DNA of 32,539 bases from assembly GCA_029550685.1 (NCBI GenBank), contig JAKPGY010000126.1, positions 1 to 32,539 on the forward strand, read 5' to 3'. This document shows, in pieces, positions 7,751 through 15,946 of this stretch. Made by a program: the position numbers and the translations under genes. The stretch's first letter is position 1; each line of letters begins with the position of its first letter. The notes beneath the pieces are model-generated. The model was given only the letters and a program-made list of their open reading frames with translations. It had not been told where the DNA came from and did not search any database. Source of the DNA: Bacillota bacterium. Its GTDB lineage: Bacteria; Bacillota; Syntrophomonadia; Syntrophomonadales; Syntrophomonadaceae.

Positions 7751-9019
7751 CTAACGGTTATCCAAGCGTTCCTGTAAAAAAGGGACCAGCCCTTCTTCAT
7801 CAATCTTCCACTGCTCTTTGCTTTTCATGTCTCTTACCGTAACAAAGCCGCCTTTGACTTCTTCCTCGCCCAATAGGACGACATATTTCACTCCCAGCTT
7901 ATCAGCCAGCTTCATCTGGGCACGGCTGCTCCTTTGGTTATAATCCTTATCAGTTGCTATCCCTTGCTGGCGTAGCTTAAACAATAGTGCCGCGGCTTGA
8001 TCCTCCAGGTGTTCCTGCATTACGGCAATGAAAACACTCACCGGGTTTTCGGCCCAAGGTACACCTTTTTGCTGGTTCAAGGCCAGCAGAAGCCTCTCTA
8101 ATCCCAGAGCAAAACCTATCCCAGGCAGGGACGGTCCCCCGCAGGACTCCACCAGGCCATCATACCGCCCTCCTCCTCCTACAGCGCTTTGAGCACCGAT
8201 ACCAGGGATATGAACCTCAAAAGCAGTATTGGTATAGTAGTCCAGTCCTCTGACTAAGTTATCATCGTGAACAAACTTAATACCATTGTCCTGAAGGGTC
8301 TTTTGCACTAAAGTATAATGGTCACGGCAGTTGTCACACAAGCTATCTAAAAAAGTCGGGTAATTGACTATAGCCTGGTGGCAGCTTTTTTCTTTGCAGT
8401 CCAGTACCCGCAGGGGATTCTGCAGGTAACGGACCTGGCAGTCTGCACAAAGGCGCTCTTTGACAGGGGTGATATGCTCTATTAGTTTTTGGCGATACTG
8501 CTCCCTGCATTTCGAACATCCCACCGAATTCAAGTGCAGTTCATATTCGGGAAGCCCTAACCTGCGCAGTATTTCCACCAGCAAGAACAGTATTTCTGCA
8601 TCCAAATAAGGACTACCACTGCCGAATGCTTCTACGCCGAATTGATGAAATTGACGGTAACGACCGGTCTGCGGCCGGTCATAACGAAACATGGGACCGA
8701 TATAATACCACTTAACAGGAAGAGTGCCGTTATAAAGGCTGTGCTCAATAAGAGCTCGTGCACACGAGGCTGTACCTTCCGGTCTCAGGGTCAGACTGCG
8801 CTGGCTTTTATCCTGGAAAGTATACATCTCTTTAGTAACAATGTCGGTGCTTTCCCCTACCCCGCGCTGGAACAATTCGGTGTGTTCAAACATGGGAGTA
8901 CGGATTTGCCGGTATCCGAACCGTTCTGCGGTTTCCTTCAGAACCTGCTCCATCCACTGCCATTTAACTGCTTCGTCCGGTAATATATCATATGTACCCC
9001 GGGGAGCTTTGATCTGCAT
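7751..9019 (-). CDS. hisS: Histidyl-tRNA synthetase
   Basis: It charges tRNA(His). The product is 422 residues, typical for HisRS. Motif 2 is FRYDRPQTGRYRQFHQFG, the histidine-specific signature is LVRGLDYYTNTAFE, motif 3 is GIGFALGLERLLLAL, and a C-terminal anticodon-binding domain follows from about residue 325. The insertion rich in Cys pairs (CSKCREQ, CADCQ, CKEKSC, CDNC) is normal for Firmicutes HisRS. I start at ATG 9019-9017, where GGAGGTG is five bases upstream and MQIKAPRGTYD is the family N-terminus; the open frame to 9040 is not needed. It sits 36 bp after hemZ and 15 bp before aspS. Confidence 0.96.
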   Translation of the reverse strand: MQIKAPRGTYDILPDEAVKWQWMEQVLKETAERFGYRQIRTPMFEHTELFQRGVGESTDIVTKEMYTFQDKSQRSLTLRPEGTASCARALIEHSLYNGTLPVKWYYIGPMFRYDRPQTGRYRQFHQFGVEAFGSGSPYLDAEILFLLVEILRRLGLPEYELHLNSVGCSKCREQYRQKLIEHITPVKERLCADCQVRYLQNPLRVLDCKEKSCHQAIVNYPTFLDSLCDNCRDHYTLVQKTLQDNGIKFVHDDNLVRGLDYYTNTAFEVHIPGIGAQSAVGGGGRYDGLVESCGGPSLPGIGFALGLERLLLALNQQKGVPWAENPVSVFIAVMQEHLEDQAAALLFKLRQQGIATDKDYNQRSSRAQMKLADKLGVKYVVLLGEEEVKGGFVTVRDMKSKEQWKIDEEGLVPFLQERLDNR

Positions 9020-9055
9020 AAAGCACCTCCAGCCTCGCATAATCCTTGGATAATT

Positions 9056-10540
9056 CTAATGTACGGTCTTAAGGTTGTCAACTTTAGCAGCTATTAACCT
9101 GTCGACTGATTCCGCGTATGCAACAGGGTTTTTGGGATTATAGAACGACTTGAGTCCCCCATCACTGGGGTTAACAAATTTACTGGCTGCCCCTCCTCCT
9201 ATACCGATAATGGTCTGTTTCTCCTCAATCATGTTGATGTTGTACAGGCAGAAGTGACCGGGCAGGGAGTAGCCCACATTTTCCATACTGGCTTGCATAT
9301 ATTTTTGTCGATATAGATAGTAAGGTTTATAACTGCTTTCCCTGAATAAAGTTTCCATCATGGCCAGACCATCCTGTACCGTTTTGATTCGCTCACCTAC
9401 CGACTCCCGCCCCTCTTGTTCTGCCATTCTCGAGCCCCTTTTTACCGCTAGGGTATGAACGGTAATGTTTTCCGGGGCTAGTTTAAGAATATCCTCTGCT
9501 GTGTGCTGGTAATCCTGACGGCCTTCATCAGGAAGACCAACAATTAAATCCATATTGATTTGTCTAAAATCCGCTTCTCTTGCCCAATTGACCGATCGCA
9601 CCACTCCTTCCCGATCGTGAGCCCGGCCAATTTTGGCCAGGGTCTCATTATTCATGGTTTGAGGATTTATGCAGATCCGACTGGCCCCCGCATCTTTAAG
9701 CAGCCTTAATTTCATGGGGGAAAGAGTATCGGGTCTGCCCGCCTCTACCGTGATCTCGAGGGTTGCCGGTGAAATAAACAACCGGTGCAGGTGGTTGAAT
9801 AACTGGTCCAATTCATCCTCCGAGAGCACGGTAGGGGTGCCTCCGCCAATATATATGCTCTGTACAGTACGCCCGGTTTCCTTAAGGCACTGGGAAATAC
9901 CCTCCATTTCCCGCACCAGAGCGGTTAGAAAAGACCGCAGTGAGTCACCGGGCTGGTATACCGCTCCTGGAAAGGAGCAGTAATAACAGCGGGTAGGACA
10001 AAACGGTATACCAACATACAAGCCTATCGTGTTATACGCCTGCGGTCCTTTGACTATAAATGGATAGTTGTTGCTTGCCACTTCTATTATTAAATCTGCT
10101 TTTTCTGGACTCATACGGAAGTCATTTCTTAACTGCTCGCGGATCTGAATAGGGGAAATGCCCCGCTCCAACATGCGATGCACTAGCTTAACCGGTCGCA
10201 TACCTGTTAATATTCCATAACTGTTTATGGAATGGCCGGTGTGTTCAACCAGCAAATCATAAGCAAAGCGCCTGGTCAGCCGGTTTATGTGCCTGCGTCG
10301 CTCATCTCCTTCGGTCACATCAAGGGGATAGCTTTCCTTGCGAGCTGTTCGCTGATCTCCGGTGATTATCCATCCGTTAAAAAAGACCTGTTGACCATCA
10401 ATATCTCTCTGTATATGCAGTTTGACATCAGCTGACGGTGATTCCTCACGGGTTAAATCATGTTTAGGGTAGGCCATGCGAATTAGTTCATGCACAGCCT
10501 CATACAATTCAGCCGGTTGGAAAGTAGTTTGAATTAACAA
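9056..10540 (-). CDS. hemZ: HemZ-like radical SAM protein (coproporphyrinogen dehydrogenase family)
   Basis: The 494-residue protein is a radical-SAM enzyme of the HemN/HemW/HemZ group. The [4Fe-4S] motif CPTRCYYC is at residues 181-188, followed by the SAM-binding YIGGGTPT and the INPQTMN and DLIVGLPDEG strands. The roughly 170-residue N-terminal extension before the radical-SAM core is characteristic of HemZ as in Bacillus. The name implies oxygen-independent coproporphyrinogen oxidation, but activity for HemZ is less secure than for HemN, and this organism need not make protoheme by that route. The start is TTG at 10540-10538, supported by GGGAGG seven bases upstream. It overlaps the end of pheA by 7 bp, so translation is probably coupled. 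Confidence 0.87.
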   Translation of the reverse strand: MLIQTTFQPAELYEAVHELIRMAYPKHDLTREESPSADVKLHIQRDIDGQQVFFNGWIITGDQRTARKESYPLDVTEGDERRRHINRLTRRFAYDLLVEHTGHSINSYGILTGMRPVKLVHRMLERGISPIQIREQLRNDFRMSPEKADLIIEVASNNYPFIVKGPQAYNTIGLYVGIPFCPTRCYYCSFPGAVYQPGDSLRSFLTALVREMEGISQCLKETGRTVQSIYIGGGTPTVLSEDELDQLFNHLHRLFISPATLEITVEAGRPDTLSPMKLRLLKDAGASRICINPQTMNNETLAKIGRAHDREGVVRSVNWAREADFRQINMDLIVGLPDEGRQDYQHTAEDILKLAPENITVHTLAVKRGSRMAEQEGRESVGERIKTVQDGLAMMETLFRESSYKPYYLYRQKYMQASMENVGYSLPGHFCLYNINMIEEKQTIIGIGGGAASKFVNPSDGGLKSFYNPKNPVAYAESVDRLIAAKVDNLKTVH

Positions 10541-11361
10541 TGATTATCCTCCCTACAACTGTAATAATTGCCCAGATATAAGACCGACGAGCAACGAGAT
10601 TTCAGCTGGGCCAACAAATCTGGTACCGAAAGCAAGCCGGTAGGTAAATCAACCTCTATATAAAACCGGTATCCTTGTTTAGTTTTTACCGGGAAGGATT
10701 CTATCTTGCTTAAGTTCAGCTGTTTAAGGGCGAATATCTCTAAAGCTTTATACAAAGCTCCCGGCTGATCAGCAAGCTCAAATATTATGCTGCTTTTGTT
10801 GCCATCATCAGCCTGCTGCCGGGTGGCCTTGCTCAGATGAAAAAAACGGGTGCAGTTGTTCTCCTGCTGAATATCGCTGGCTATGATAACCAATCCATAG
10901 TTTATAGCCGCTTGTTCGGGTCCGATAGCGGCTACTTTACGAGAATCAGCTGCAGCCATCTGAGCAGCCCGGGCTGTACTATCAGTTATTTCTATACGCA
11001 CCTCAGGCAGGTTCTGGTGCAAGTAGCTTTCACATTGAGCCAAAACAGCAGGTTGGGTTACCACTACTTGTATCTCTGCGAGATCATAGGGATGTGCGCC
11101 CATCAGGCACTGTTTCACGGGAACAATAATTTCTCCCATTATCATCACCGGAGACTGGGTTAAACACATCAGGCTGCTTCTCAATATACCTGCTGCTGAA
11201 TTTTCAAAAGGAACCAGAATATCAGTTACTTCCCCTTGGCTAAGCTTATGGAAAAGCAAGGAAATGGAATCGGCATATACCAGTTCCTGCTTCGGCCAAC
11301 CATAAGCGATGGCAGCTGCTTCACTGAAAGTACCGGGCGGTCCCAAAATACCTAAGCTCAT
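10534..11361 (-). CDS. pheA: Prephenate dehydratase with ACT regulatory domain
   Basis: It converts prephenate to phenylpyruvate, the committed step to phenylalanine. The catalytic part is residues 1-180: GPPGTFSEAAA at 7-17, VPFENSAAG near 50-58, and the essential Thr-Arg-Phe motif (TRF) at 171-173. The ACT domain is residues 190-270, with GALY at 201-204 and KIESFP at 219-224. Most homologues have ESRP at the last site, which helps bind phenylalanine; here Arg is replaced by Phe. There is no chorismate mutase domain. The start codon overlaps the aroF stop by 1 bp (TAATG), and the end overlaps hemZ by 7 bp, so all three are one transcript behind the T-box leader. Confidence 0.95.
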   Translation of the reverse strand: MSLGILGPPGTFSEAAAIAYGWPKQELVYADSISLLFHKLSQGEVTDILVPFENSAAGILRSSLMCLTQSPVMIMGEIIVPVKQCLMGAHPYDLAEIQVVVTQPAVLAQCESYLHQNLPEVRIEITDSTARAAQMAAADSRKVAAIGPEQAAINYGLVIIASDIQQENNCTRFFHLSKATRQQADDGNKSSIIFELADQPGALYKALEIFALKQLNLSKIESFPVKTKQGYRFYIEVDLPTGLLSVPDLLAQLKSRCSSVLYLGNYYSCREDNHC

Positions 11362-12203
11362 TAGTAAACTCTCCTCCCGACCGCTCGGGCAATGGGTTCA
11401 ATTTCTTTCATAAGCTGGCTGAAGCCTTTTGGAGTCAGGGACTGATCCCCGTCCGACAAAGCTCGTTCTGGATTGGGATGTACCTCCACCATGATACCAT
11501 CAGCCCCCGCAGCAATAGCTGCCCGGGCCATAGGGGTTACCAGACTGCGTACCCCGGTAGCATGACTGGGATCTACCATTACCGGCAAATGGGACAGCTC
11601 TTTTACCAGGGCTACAGCAGATAAATCCAGGGTGTTCCGGGTCCATGGCTCGGAAGTCCTTACCCCCCGTTCACAAAGTATTACCTGAGAGTTACCCCCT
11701 GCCAGAATGTATTCAGCCGCCCACAGCCATTCTTCTATAGTAGCTGCCAGCCCCCGCTTTAAGATGACCGGTTTATTCACCTGGCCCAGCCTCTTGAGCA
11801 GAGAAAAATTCTGCATGTTACGGGCTCCTACCTGAAGGATATCAGCATAGTTACCAACCAGTTCTATGTCTGAACTATCCATTACTTCTGTCACTACCGG
11901 CATATTCATTTCCTCGCCGATGCGTGCCAGTATCCGCAGTCCATCCTCTCCCAAACCCTGAAAGCTGTACGGAGATGTCCTCGGTTTGAAGGCACCGCCC
12001 CGCAGCATAACTGCTCCTGATCCCCGTACTTTGAATGCGGTTTCCTTTAATATCTCCTCATTTTCTATAGCGCAGGGCCCAGCCACAACCACTACCGACT
12101 CCCCTCCTATGGGACAGCCTTTTACATCAATAACTGTAGTGGGCTGATTTGCCCGGCGTAAAACCAGCATTTCCTCAGCAAGTTTTGTTTTCAGTCCTTG
12201 CAT
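11361..12203 (-). CDS. aroF: 3-deoxy-7-phosphoheptulonate (DAHP) synthase, type I-beta
   Basis: It condenses phosphoenolpyruvate and erythrose 4-phosphate, the first step of the shikimate pathway. The 280 residues match the short, AroA-beta/KDO8P-like class: [13 protein letters not shown] near residue 40, [28 protein letters not shown], and MVDPSHATG. There is no N-terminal ferredoxin-like domain and no C-terminal chorismate mutase, so no allosteric domain is visible; control probably falls on the T-box. The ATG at 12203-12201 is preceded by GGAGGT (12216-12211); the TTG at 12218 would overlap that site and is rejected. Confidence 0.95.
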   Translation of the reverse strand: MQGLKTKLAEEMLVLRRANQPTTVIDVKGCPIGGESVVVVAGPCAIENEEILKETAFKVRGSGAVMLRGGAFKPRTSPYSFQGLGEDGLRILARIGEEMNMPVVTEVMDSSDIELVGNYADILQVGARNMQNFSLLKRLGQVNKPVILKRGLAATIEEWLWAAEYILAGGNSQVILCERGVRTSEPWTRNTLDLSAVALVKELSHLPVMVDPSHATGVRSLVTPMARAAIAAGADGIMVEVHPNPERALSDGDQSLTPKGFSQLMKEIEPIARAVGRRVY

Positions 12204-12216
12204 CTGCCTCACCTCC

Positions 12217-12257
12217 AAAAAAATAAAGACCCTCTCATCCCTTTAAGGGACGAGAGG
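12217..12257 (-). terminator. Second T-box terminator (aroF-proximal)
   Basis: CCTCTCGTCCCT pairs with AGGGATGAGAGG over 12 bp (one G-U) with a tiny loop, followed by GTCTTTATTTTTTT. The left part competes with pairing to the second T-box core at 12281-12269. Confidence 0.9.
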
Positions 12258-12336
12258 TTGTTAACTTCCCGCGGTACCACCCTAATTGGCTTCAATTGCC
12301 CGCTCTCATAAGATACGGGACCATCCTGCTGATAAC

Positions 12337-12370
12337 AAAAAACTTCTCATCCCCTAATGGGACGAGAAGC
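12337..12370 (-). terminator. First T-box terminator (promoter-proximal)
   Basis: CTTCTCGTCCC pairs with GGGATGAGAAG over 11 bp (one G-U) and is followed at once by six Ts (12342-12337). It is a complete intrinsic terminator in its own right, so a transcript must pass two of them to reach aroF. Confidence 0.9.
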
Positions 12371-12632
12371 TGTCTTCCCGCGGTACCACCCATGTTGCCT
12401 ATACGGCCCGCTTGTCAAAGGATACAGGCTGATCCGATATCCCCTTCCTTTTAACGGTGGAAGTTTCCGCCCTAACCTACTTGCCTTGCGGTTTCAGCCG
12501 GGTGCTCCCAAGTGAACTTCAAAGTGCTTCCCTATAGAAACGCTTTCAGCCGGTGGCGTCTCCTCTCTGCATAGTTCCCCACTTCTACTTTACTTGTTCA
12601 CTGCATTTAGCATTTATTAATTGTAGTTAGCA

Positions 12633-12638
12633 ATTATA
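12633..12638 (-). promoter_or_regulatory. Probable -10 box for the T-box/aroF transcript
   Basis: A perfect TATAAT on the minus strand lies just upstream of stem I. A matching -35 at standard spacing is not obvious (TTTACA is 21 bases away), so only the -10 is claimed. Confidence 0.5.
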
Positions 12639-12671
12639 ATAGCATGGTGCCATATCTCTTGTAAAGCATTT

Positions 12672-13292
12672 TTATAAAAAAGGATTGTGTTGCCTTTCAA
12701 AGCCTATAGTAGTAGCCGGACCATGTCCCGGATAACAGATTACATCATCATCATAACAGAGTAACCGTTCTTTAATATTTTTAATAAGCTGATGGTATGA
12801 GCCTCCCGGGAAATCGGTTCTGCCGATGGAACCCTGGAACAGGGTATCACCTACAAAGATAATGTTGCCAGTTTTCAAGCAAATTCCTCCTGGGCTGTGT
12901 CCCGGGGTATGAATCACTTCCAATTCTACCGTATTGCCTATTTTTATGATATCGCCATGATGCAGGAACTTGTCAGCGGGCGGACTGGTTACCCTGCTTC
13001 CCATCAAGAAAGAAAAATTGGACATGGGATTAACCAGCATTTTGGCATCATCTTCATGGATGAGAATTTGGGCATTAGTGGCTTCCTTTACTCCTCTATT
13101 GCCGCCGATATGGTCTATATGTCCATGGGTGTTAATAATATATATTGCCTTTAATCCTTCCTGCTCCAACAATCTTACTATTCCCCGGGCATTTCCGCCC
13201 GGATCTATGACCGCTACTTCCTTAGTTTCTTCACAGCCGACAATATAACAGTTTACACCCATAGTATTAATCTCTAATCCTTTTAAAATCAC
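12672..13292 (-). CDS. Metallo-beta-lactamase-fold hydrolase (glyoxalase II-like)
   Basis: The 206-residue protein has all the metal ligands of the fold: NTHGHIDHIGG (residues about 53-63, HxHxDH), HTPGHSPGG, VGDTLFQGSIGRTD and CYPGHGP near the end. It resembles the short YqgX/GloB-like hydrolases that often lie next to dtd and rel in Firmicutes. The substrate may be a glutathione-free thioester such as a bacillithiol or CoA adduct, but this cannot be told from sequence. It starts 15 bp after dtd and ends 34 bp before the -10 box of the aroF transcript. Confidence 0.88.
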   Translation of the reverse strand: MILKGLEINTMGVNCYIVGCEETKEVAVIDPGGNARGIVRLLEQEGLKAIYIINTHGHIDHIGGNRGVKEATNAQILIHEDDAKMLVNPMSNFSFLMGSRVTSPPADKFLHHGDIIKIGNTVELEVIHTPGHSPGGICLKTGNIIFVGDTLFQGSIGRTDFPGGSYHQLIKNIKERLLCYDDDVICYPGHGPATTIGFERQHNPFL

Positions 13293-13307
13293 CTTGGCAT
13301 GCCTCCT

Positions 13308-13757
13308 TCAAAAATTGCGTTCACTATCTAACAAGATAGTGCATGGCCCATCATTTTCCATACTTACCACCATATGTTCTCCAAATATCCCGGTGGCAAC
13401 CCTGATGCCTTTATCCCGGATTAATTGGCAGCAGTAGGCAAATAAAGACTCAGCTGGTTCCGGGAGTTCGGCATCAGTAAAGCTAGGGCGCCTGCCCCGG
13501 CGGGCATCACCGTATAAAGTAAACTGACTTACCAGCAATACTTCCCCGCCGCGCTCCAACAGAGAAAGATTCATTTTCCCTTCATCATCTTCGAAAATCC
13601 TCAAATTAATAATCTTATCCATTATATACTCGGCATCACTTGTTTGATCACCGCGTTTTATACCTAGTAGTACGGTTAGACCAGGTCCAGCCTGCCCAAC
13701 TACCTGTCCGTTCACACTAACCTGGCTGCTTCTGGTCCTTTGCACGACTGCTCTCAC
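13308..13757 (-). CDS. dtd: D-aminoacyl-tRNA deacylase
   Basis: DTD removes D-amino acids (and glycine from tRNA(Ala)) mis-attached to tRNA. The 149 residues carry the family signature SQFTLYGDARRGRRPSF near residues 76-92, and the C-terminal NDGPCTILL, equivalent to the cross-subunit Gly-Pro motif (usually GPVT). I chose GTG at 13757-13755 because the protein then begins V/M-RAVVQR, the usual family start, with GAGGTG seven bases upstream; a GTG two codons earlier is possible. It lies two bases after the rel stop, so translation is coupled. Confidence 0.94.
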   Translation of the reverse strand: MRAVVQRTRSSQVSVNGQVVGQAGPGLTVLLGIKRGDQTSDAEYIMDKIINLRIFEDDEGKMNLSLLERGGEVLLVSQFTLYGDARRGRRPSFTDAELPEPAESLFAYCCQLIRDKGIRVATGIFGEHMVVSMENDGPCTILLDSERNF

Positions 13758-13759
13758 AT

Positions 13760-15940
13760 TCACTCACCTCTGACTTCACCAGGTAATACCCGGCGTACTT
13801 CCAATACATCCTTTACTTTTTGCAGCCGCTGTATTACAGCATACATGTGTGGCATATCCTTGATTTCCAGTTTCAAGTTCATTATGGCCAAGTCATTTTT
13901 GGTAGCCCGGGAAAACACCGATAAAATATTGATACGCATGTCGGCAATGATGTTCATAATATCAGCGGTTAAGCGAGCCCGGTCTATGGCTTTCACTTCA
14001 ATTTCCACAGTATATATGCCGCGTTCTTCCGCCCATTCTACCTCTATGATCCGATCCTTTTCTGTACGCAGGTAATTCTGCAGATTAGGGCAATCCCGGC
14101 GATGTACGGAGACCCCCCGTCCCCGGGTAATATACCCTAATACCTGGTCACCGGGCAGAGGATTACAGCAGCGGGCTAAACGAATAGCCACATCATCTAC
14201 TCCTTTGATGCGCAAGGCACCGCTGTCCCTATCCCGGTGGGGTATAACCCGGTCGGTAACACTTAAAGGCACTATATCATCTACTTGGGCATCATGAAAA
14301 AACAACTCTTTGAATTTATTCAGAACTTGATTGACAGTAACATTACCATCTCCGATAGCGGCACATAGATCGTCTGCAGAATTATAGCCCAAACGCCGGG
14401 CTACTTCCAGCAGCTTATCTTCCCGTAAAAACTCTTTGGTGCTGAAGTGTCTTTTGCGCAGTTCCTTTTCCAGCAGATCATGTCCTTTTAAGATATTAGC
14501 CTGGCGTTTTTCCCGGTTAAACCATTGTTTTATCCGGCTCTTGGCAGAAGAAGTCTTTACAAAGTTAAGCCAGTCATAACTGGGGCCAGGAGAACTCTTG
14601 GAAGTGATAATCTCTACAATGTCACCATTATTCAGGGGAAAATCCAGCGGCACTATCCGCCCGTTTACTTTGGCACCTATACACTGGTGCCCTACTTCAG
14701 TATGGACTCGATAAGCAAAATCAACGGGACAGGCACCCTTGGGCAATTCGATAACCTTACCCTTGGGGGTAAAAACGAAAACCGTATCATCAAAAAGATC
14801 TATCTTTAGAGATTCCATAAATTCATTGGTATCTTTAACTTCCTGCTGCCACTCCAGTATCTGGCGCAGCCAGGACAGCTTTTCATCTAACTTTTTGTCT
14901 TTGGGATTAATTCCTTCTTTGTAGCGCCAATGAGCGGCAATACCATATTCTGCGGTACGGTGCATTTCCCAGGTACGAATCTGTACCTCAAAAGGCTCAC
15001 CACCTTTGCCAATCAAAGTGGTATGCAAAGATTGATACAGATTGGGTTTGGGAGTAGCTATATAGTCCTTAAAGCGCCCAGGAAGGGGCTTCCACATGGT
15101 ATGGATTATGCCCAACACCCCATAGCAGTCGCGAACATCGTCAACCACCACGCGAATAGCTATTTTATCGTAAATTTCATCAATGTCTTTCCCCTGCTTC
15201 AACATTTTTTTATAAATGCTGTAGATATTTTTAGGCCGGCCTTTTATGTCTGCTTTAATATCTATTTGTTCCAGCCCGGTCTTTATTTGTTGTATCAGTT
15301 CATGTACATACTCTTCGCGATCCTTGCGCTTTTGTTTTAACCGCTTGGCAATTTCATAATAAATATCCGGTTCCAAATAATAGAAAGATAAATCTTCCAA
15401 TTCCCACTTGAACTTGAAAACGCCCAGGCGATGAGCTAAGGGAGCAAATATCTCCATGGTCTCCAGAGCAATCTCTTTTTGTTTGCGTTCACTTTGGTAT
15501 TCCAGTGTACGCATATTGTGCAAGCGATCGGCCAGTTTAATTAAAATAACCCGGATATCTTTGGCCATGGCTAAAAACATCTTACGCAAGTTTTCCGCTT
15601 GGGCATCTTCCTTGGATTTGAAATTAATGCGGCTTAACTTGGTTACTCCGTCCACCAGCAGGGCAATCTCTTCCCCAAATTCATTTACTATTACGGTATA
15701 ACCCATATCCGTATCCTCAATGACATCGTGGAGAAGTGCCGCACAAATAGAAGCAGTATCCATTTCAATCTCCGTTAGAATGAGGGCCACTTCTACCGGG
15801 TGAATTATATAAGGCTCACCGGAAATCCTTTTCTGGCCGGCATGAGCTCTTTGTGCATAGTAGTAAGCCTTTTCTATCAGCTCAAAATTTGCCGATGGAT
15901 CGTATTGTTTTATTCTCTCAATAATAAGCTCGGGGCCCAT
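13760..15940 (-). CDS. rel: Bifunctional (p)ppGpp synthetase/hydrolase, RelA/SpoT family
   Basis: It makes and degrades the stringent-response alarmone. The 726-residue protein has the complete long-RSH order: an HD hydrolase domain (residues about 30-190) with an intact HDVIEDT; a synthetase domain (about 230-350) with PGRFKDYIATPKPNLYQSLH; a TGS domain (about 395-455, DDTVFVFTPKGKVIELP); a zinc-finger-like region around RCCNPLPGD; and a C-terminal ACT domain (about 650-720). The RFKD motif is the type seen in bifunctional enzymes, as opposed to the EFDD of synthetase-only RelA. It starts 6 bp after recJ. In many Firmicutes apt lies between recJ and rel; here it is absent. Confidence 0.96.
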   Translation of the reverse strand: MGPELIIERIKQYDPSANFELIEKAYYYAQRAHAGQKRISGEPYIIHPVEVALILTEIEMDTASICAALLHDVIEDTDMGYTVIVNEFGEEIALLVDGVTKLSRINFKSKEDAQAENLRKMFLAMAKDIRVILIKLADRLHNMRTLEYQSERKQKEIALETMEIFAPLAHRLGVFKFKWELEDLSFYYLEPDIYYEIAKRLKQKRKDREEYVHELIQQIKTGLEQIDIKADIKGRPKNIYSIYKKMLKQGKDIDEIYDKIAIRVVVDDVRDCYGVLGIIHTMWKPLPGRFKDYIATPKPNLYQSLHTTLIGKGGEPFEVQIRTWEMHRTAEYGIAAHWRYKEGINPKDKKLDEKLSWLRQILEWQQEVKDTNEFMESLKIDLFDDTVFVFTPKGKVIELPKGACPVDFAYRVHTEVGHQCIGAKVNGRIVPLDFPLNNGDIVEIITSKSSPGPSYDWLNFVKTSSAKSRIKQWFNREKRQANILKGHDLLEKELRKRHFSTKEFLREDKLLEVARRLGYNSADDLCAAIGDGNVTVNQVLNKFKELFFHDAQVDDIVPLSVTDRVIPHRDRDSGALRIKGVDDVAIRLARCCNPLPGDQVLGYITRGRGVSVHRRDCPNLQNYLRTEKDRIIEVEWAEERGIYTVEIEVKAIDRARLTADIMNIIADMRINILSVFSRATKNDLAIMNLKLEIKDMPHMYAVIQRLQKVKDVLEVRRVLPGEVRGE

Positions 15941-15946
15941 TCCATA

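Larger units (their letters stand above)
12211..12632 (-). promoter_or_regulatory. T-box leader with Phe specifier and duplicated antiterminator/terminator module
   Basis: Uncharged tRNA binding controls read-through into aroF-pheA-hemZ. Stem I runs from about 12585 to 12490 and carries the AGAGAGGAG and GGCTGAAAGC hallmarks. In GAAGTTCACTTGGGAGC the specifier is TTC (12516-12514), a phenylalanine codon followed by the usual A. The first T-box core GGTGGTACCGCGG is at about 12390-12378 with a terminator at 12370-12337. A second, nearly identical core is at 12281-12269 with its own terminator at 12257-12217. Between them only about 54 bases remain, too short for another stem I. Both modules share ATCAGC, GCGGGC and GCC segments before the core, so the region looks like a local duplication of stem III plus antiterminator. 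The aroF RBS follows at 12216. Confidence 0.88.

Noticed and set aside
12260..12395. Two independent complete T-boxes
   Set aside because: Only one stem I and one specifier are visible; the second unit lacks room for them.
12897..13248. Plus-strand open frames opposite the metallo-hydrolase
   Set aside because: Shadows of the real minus-strand gene with its complete metal motifs.
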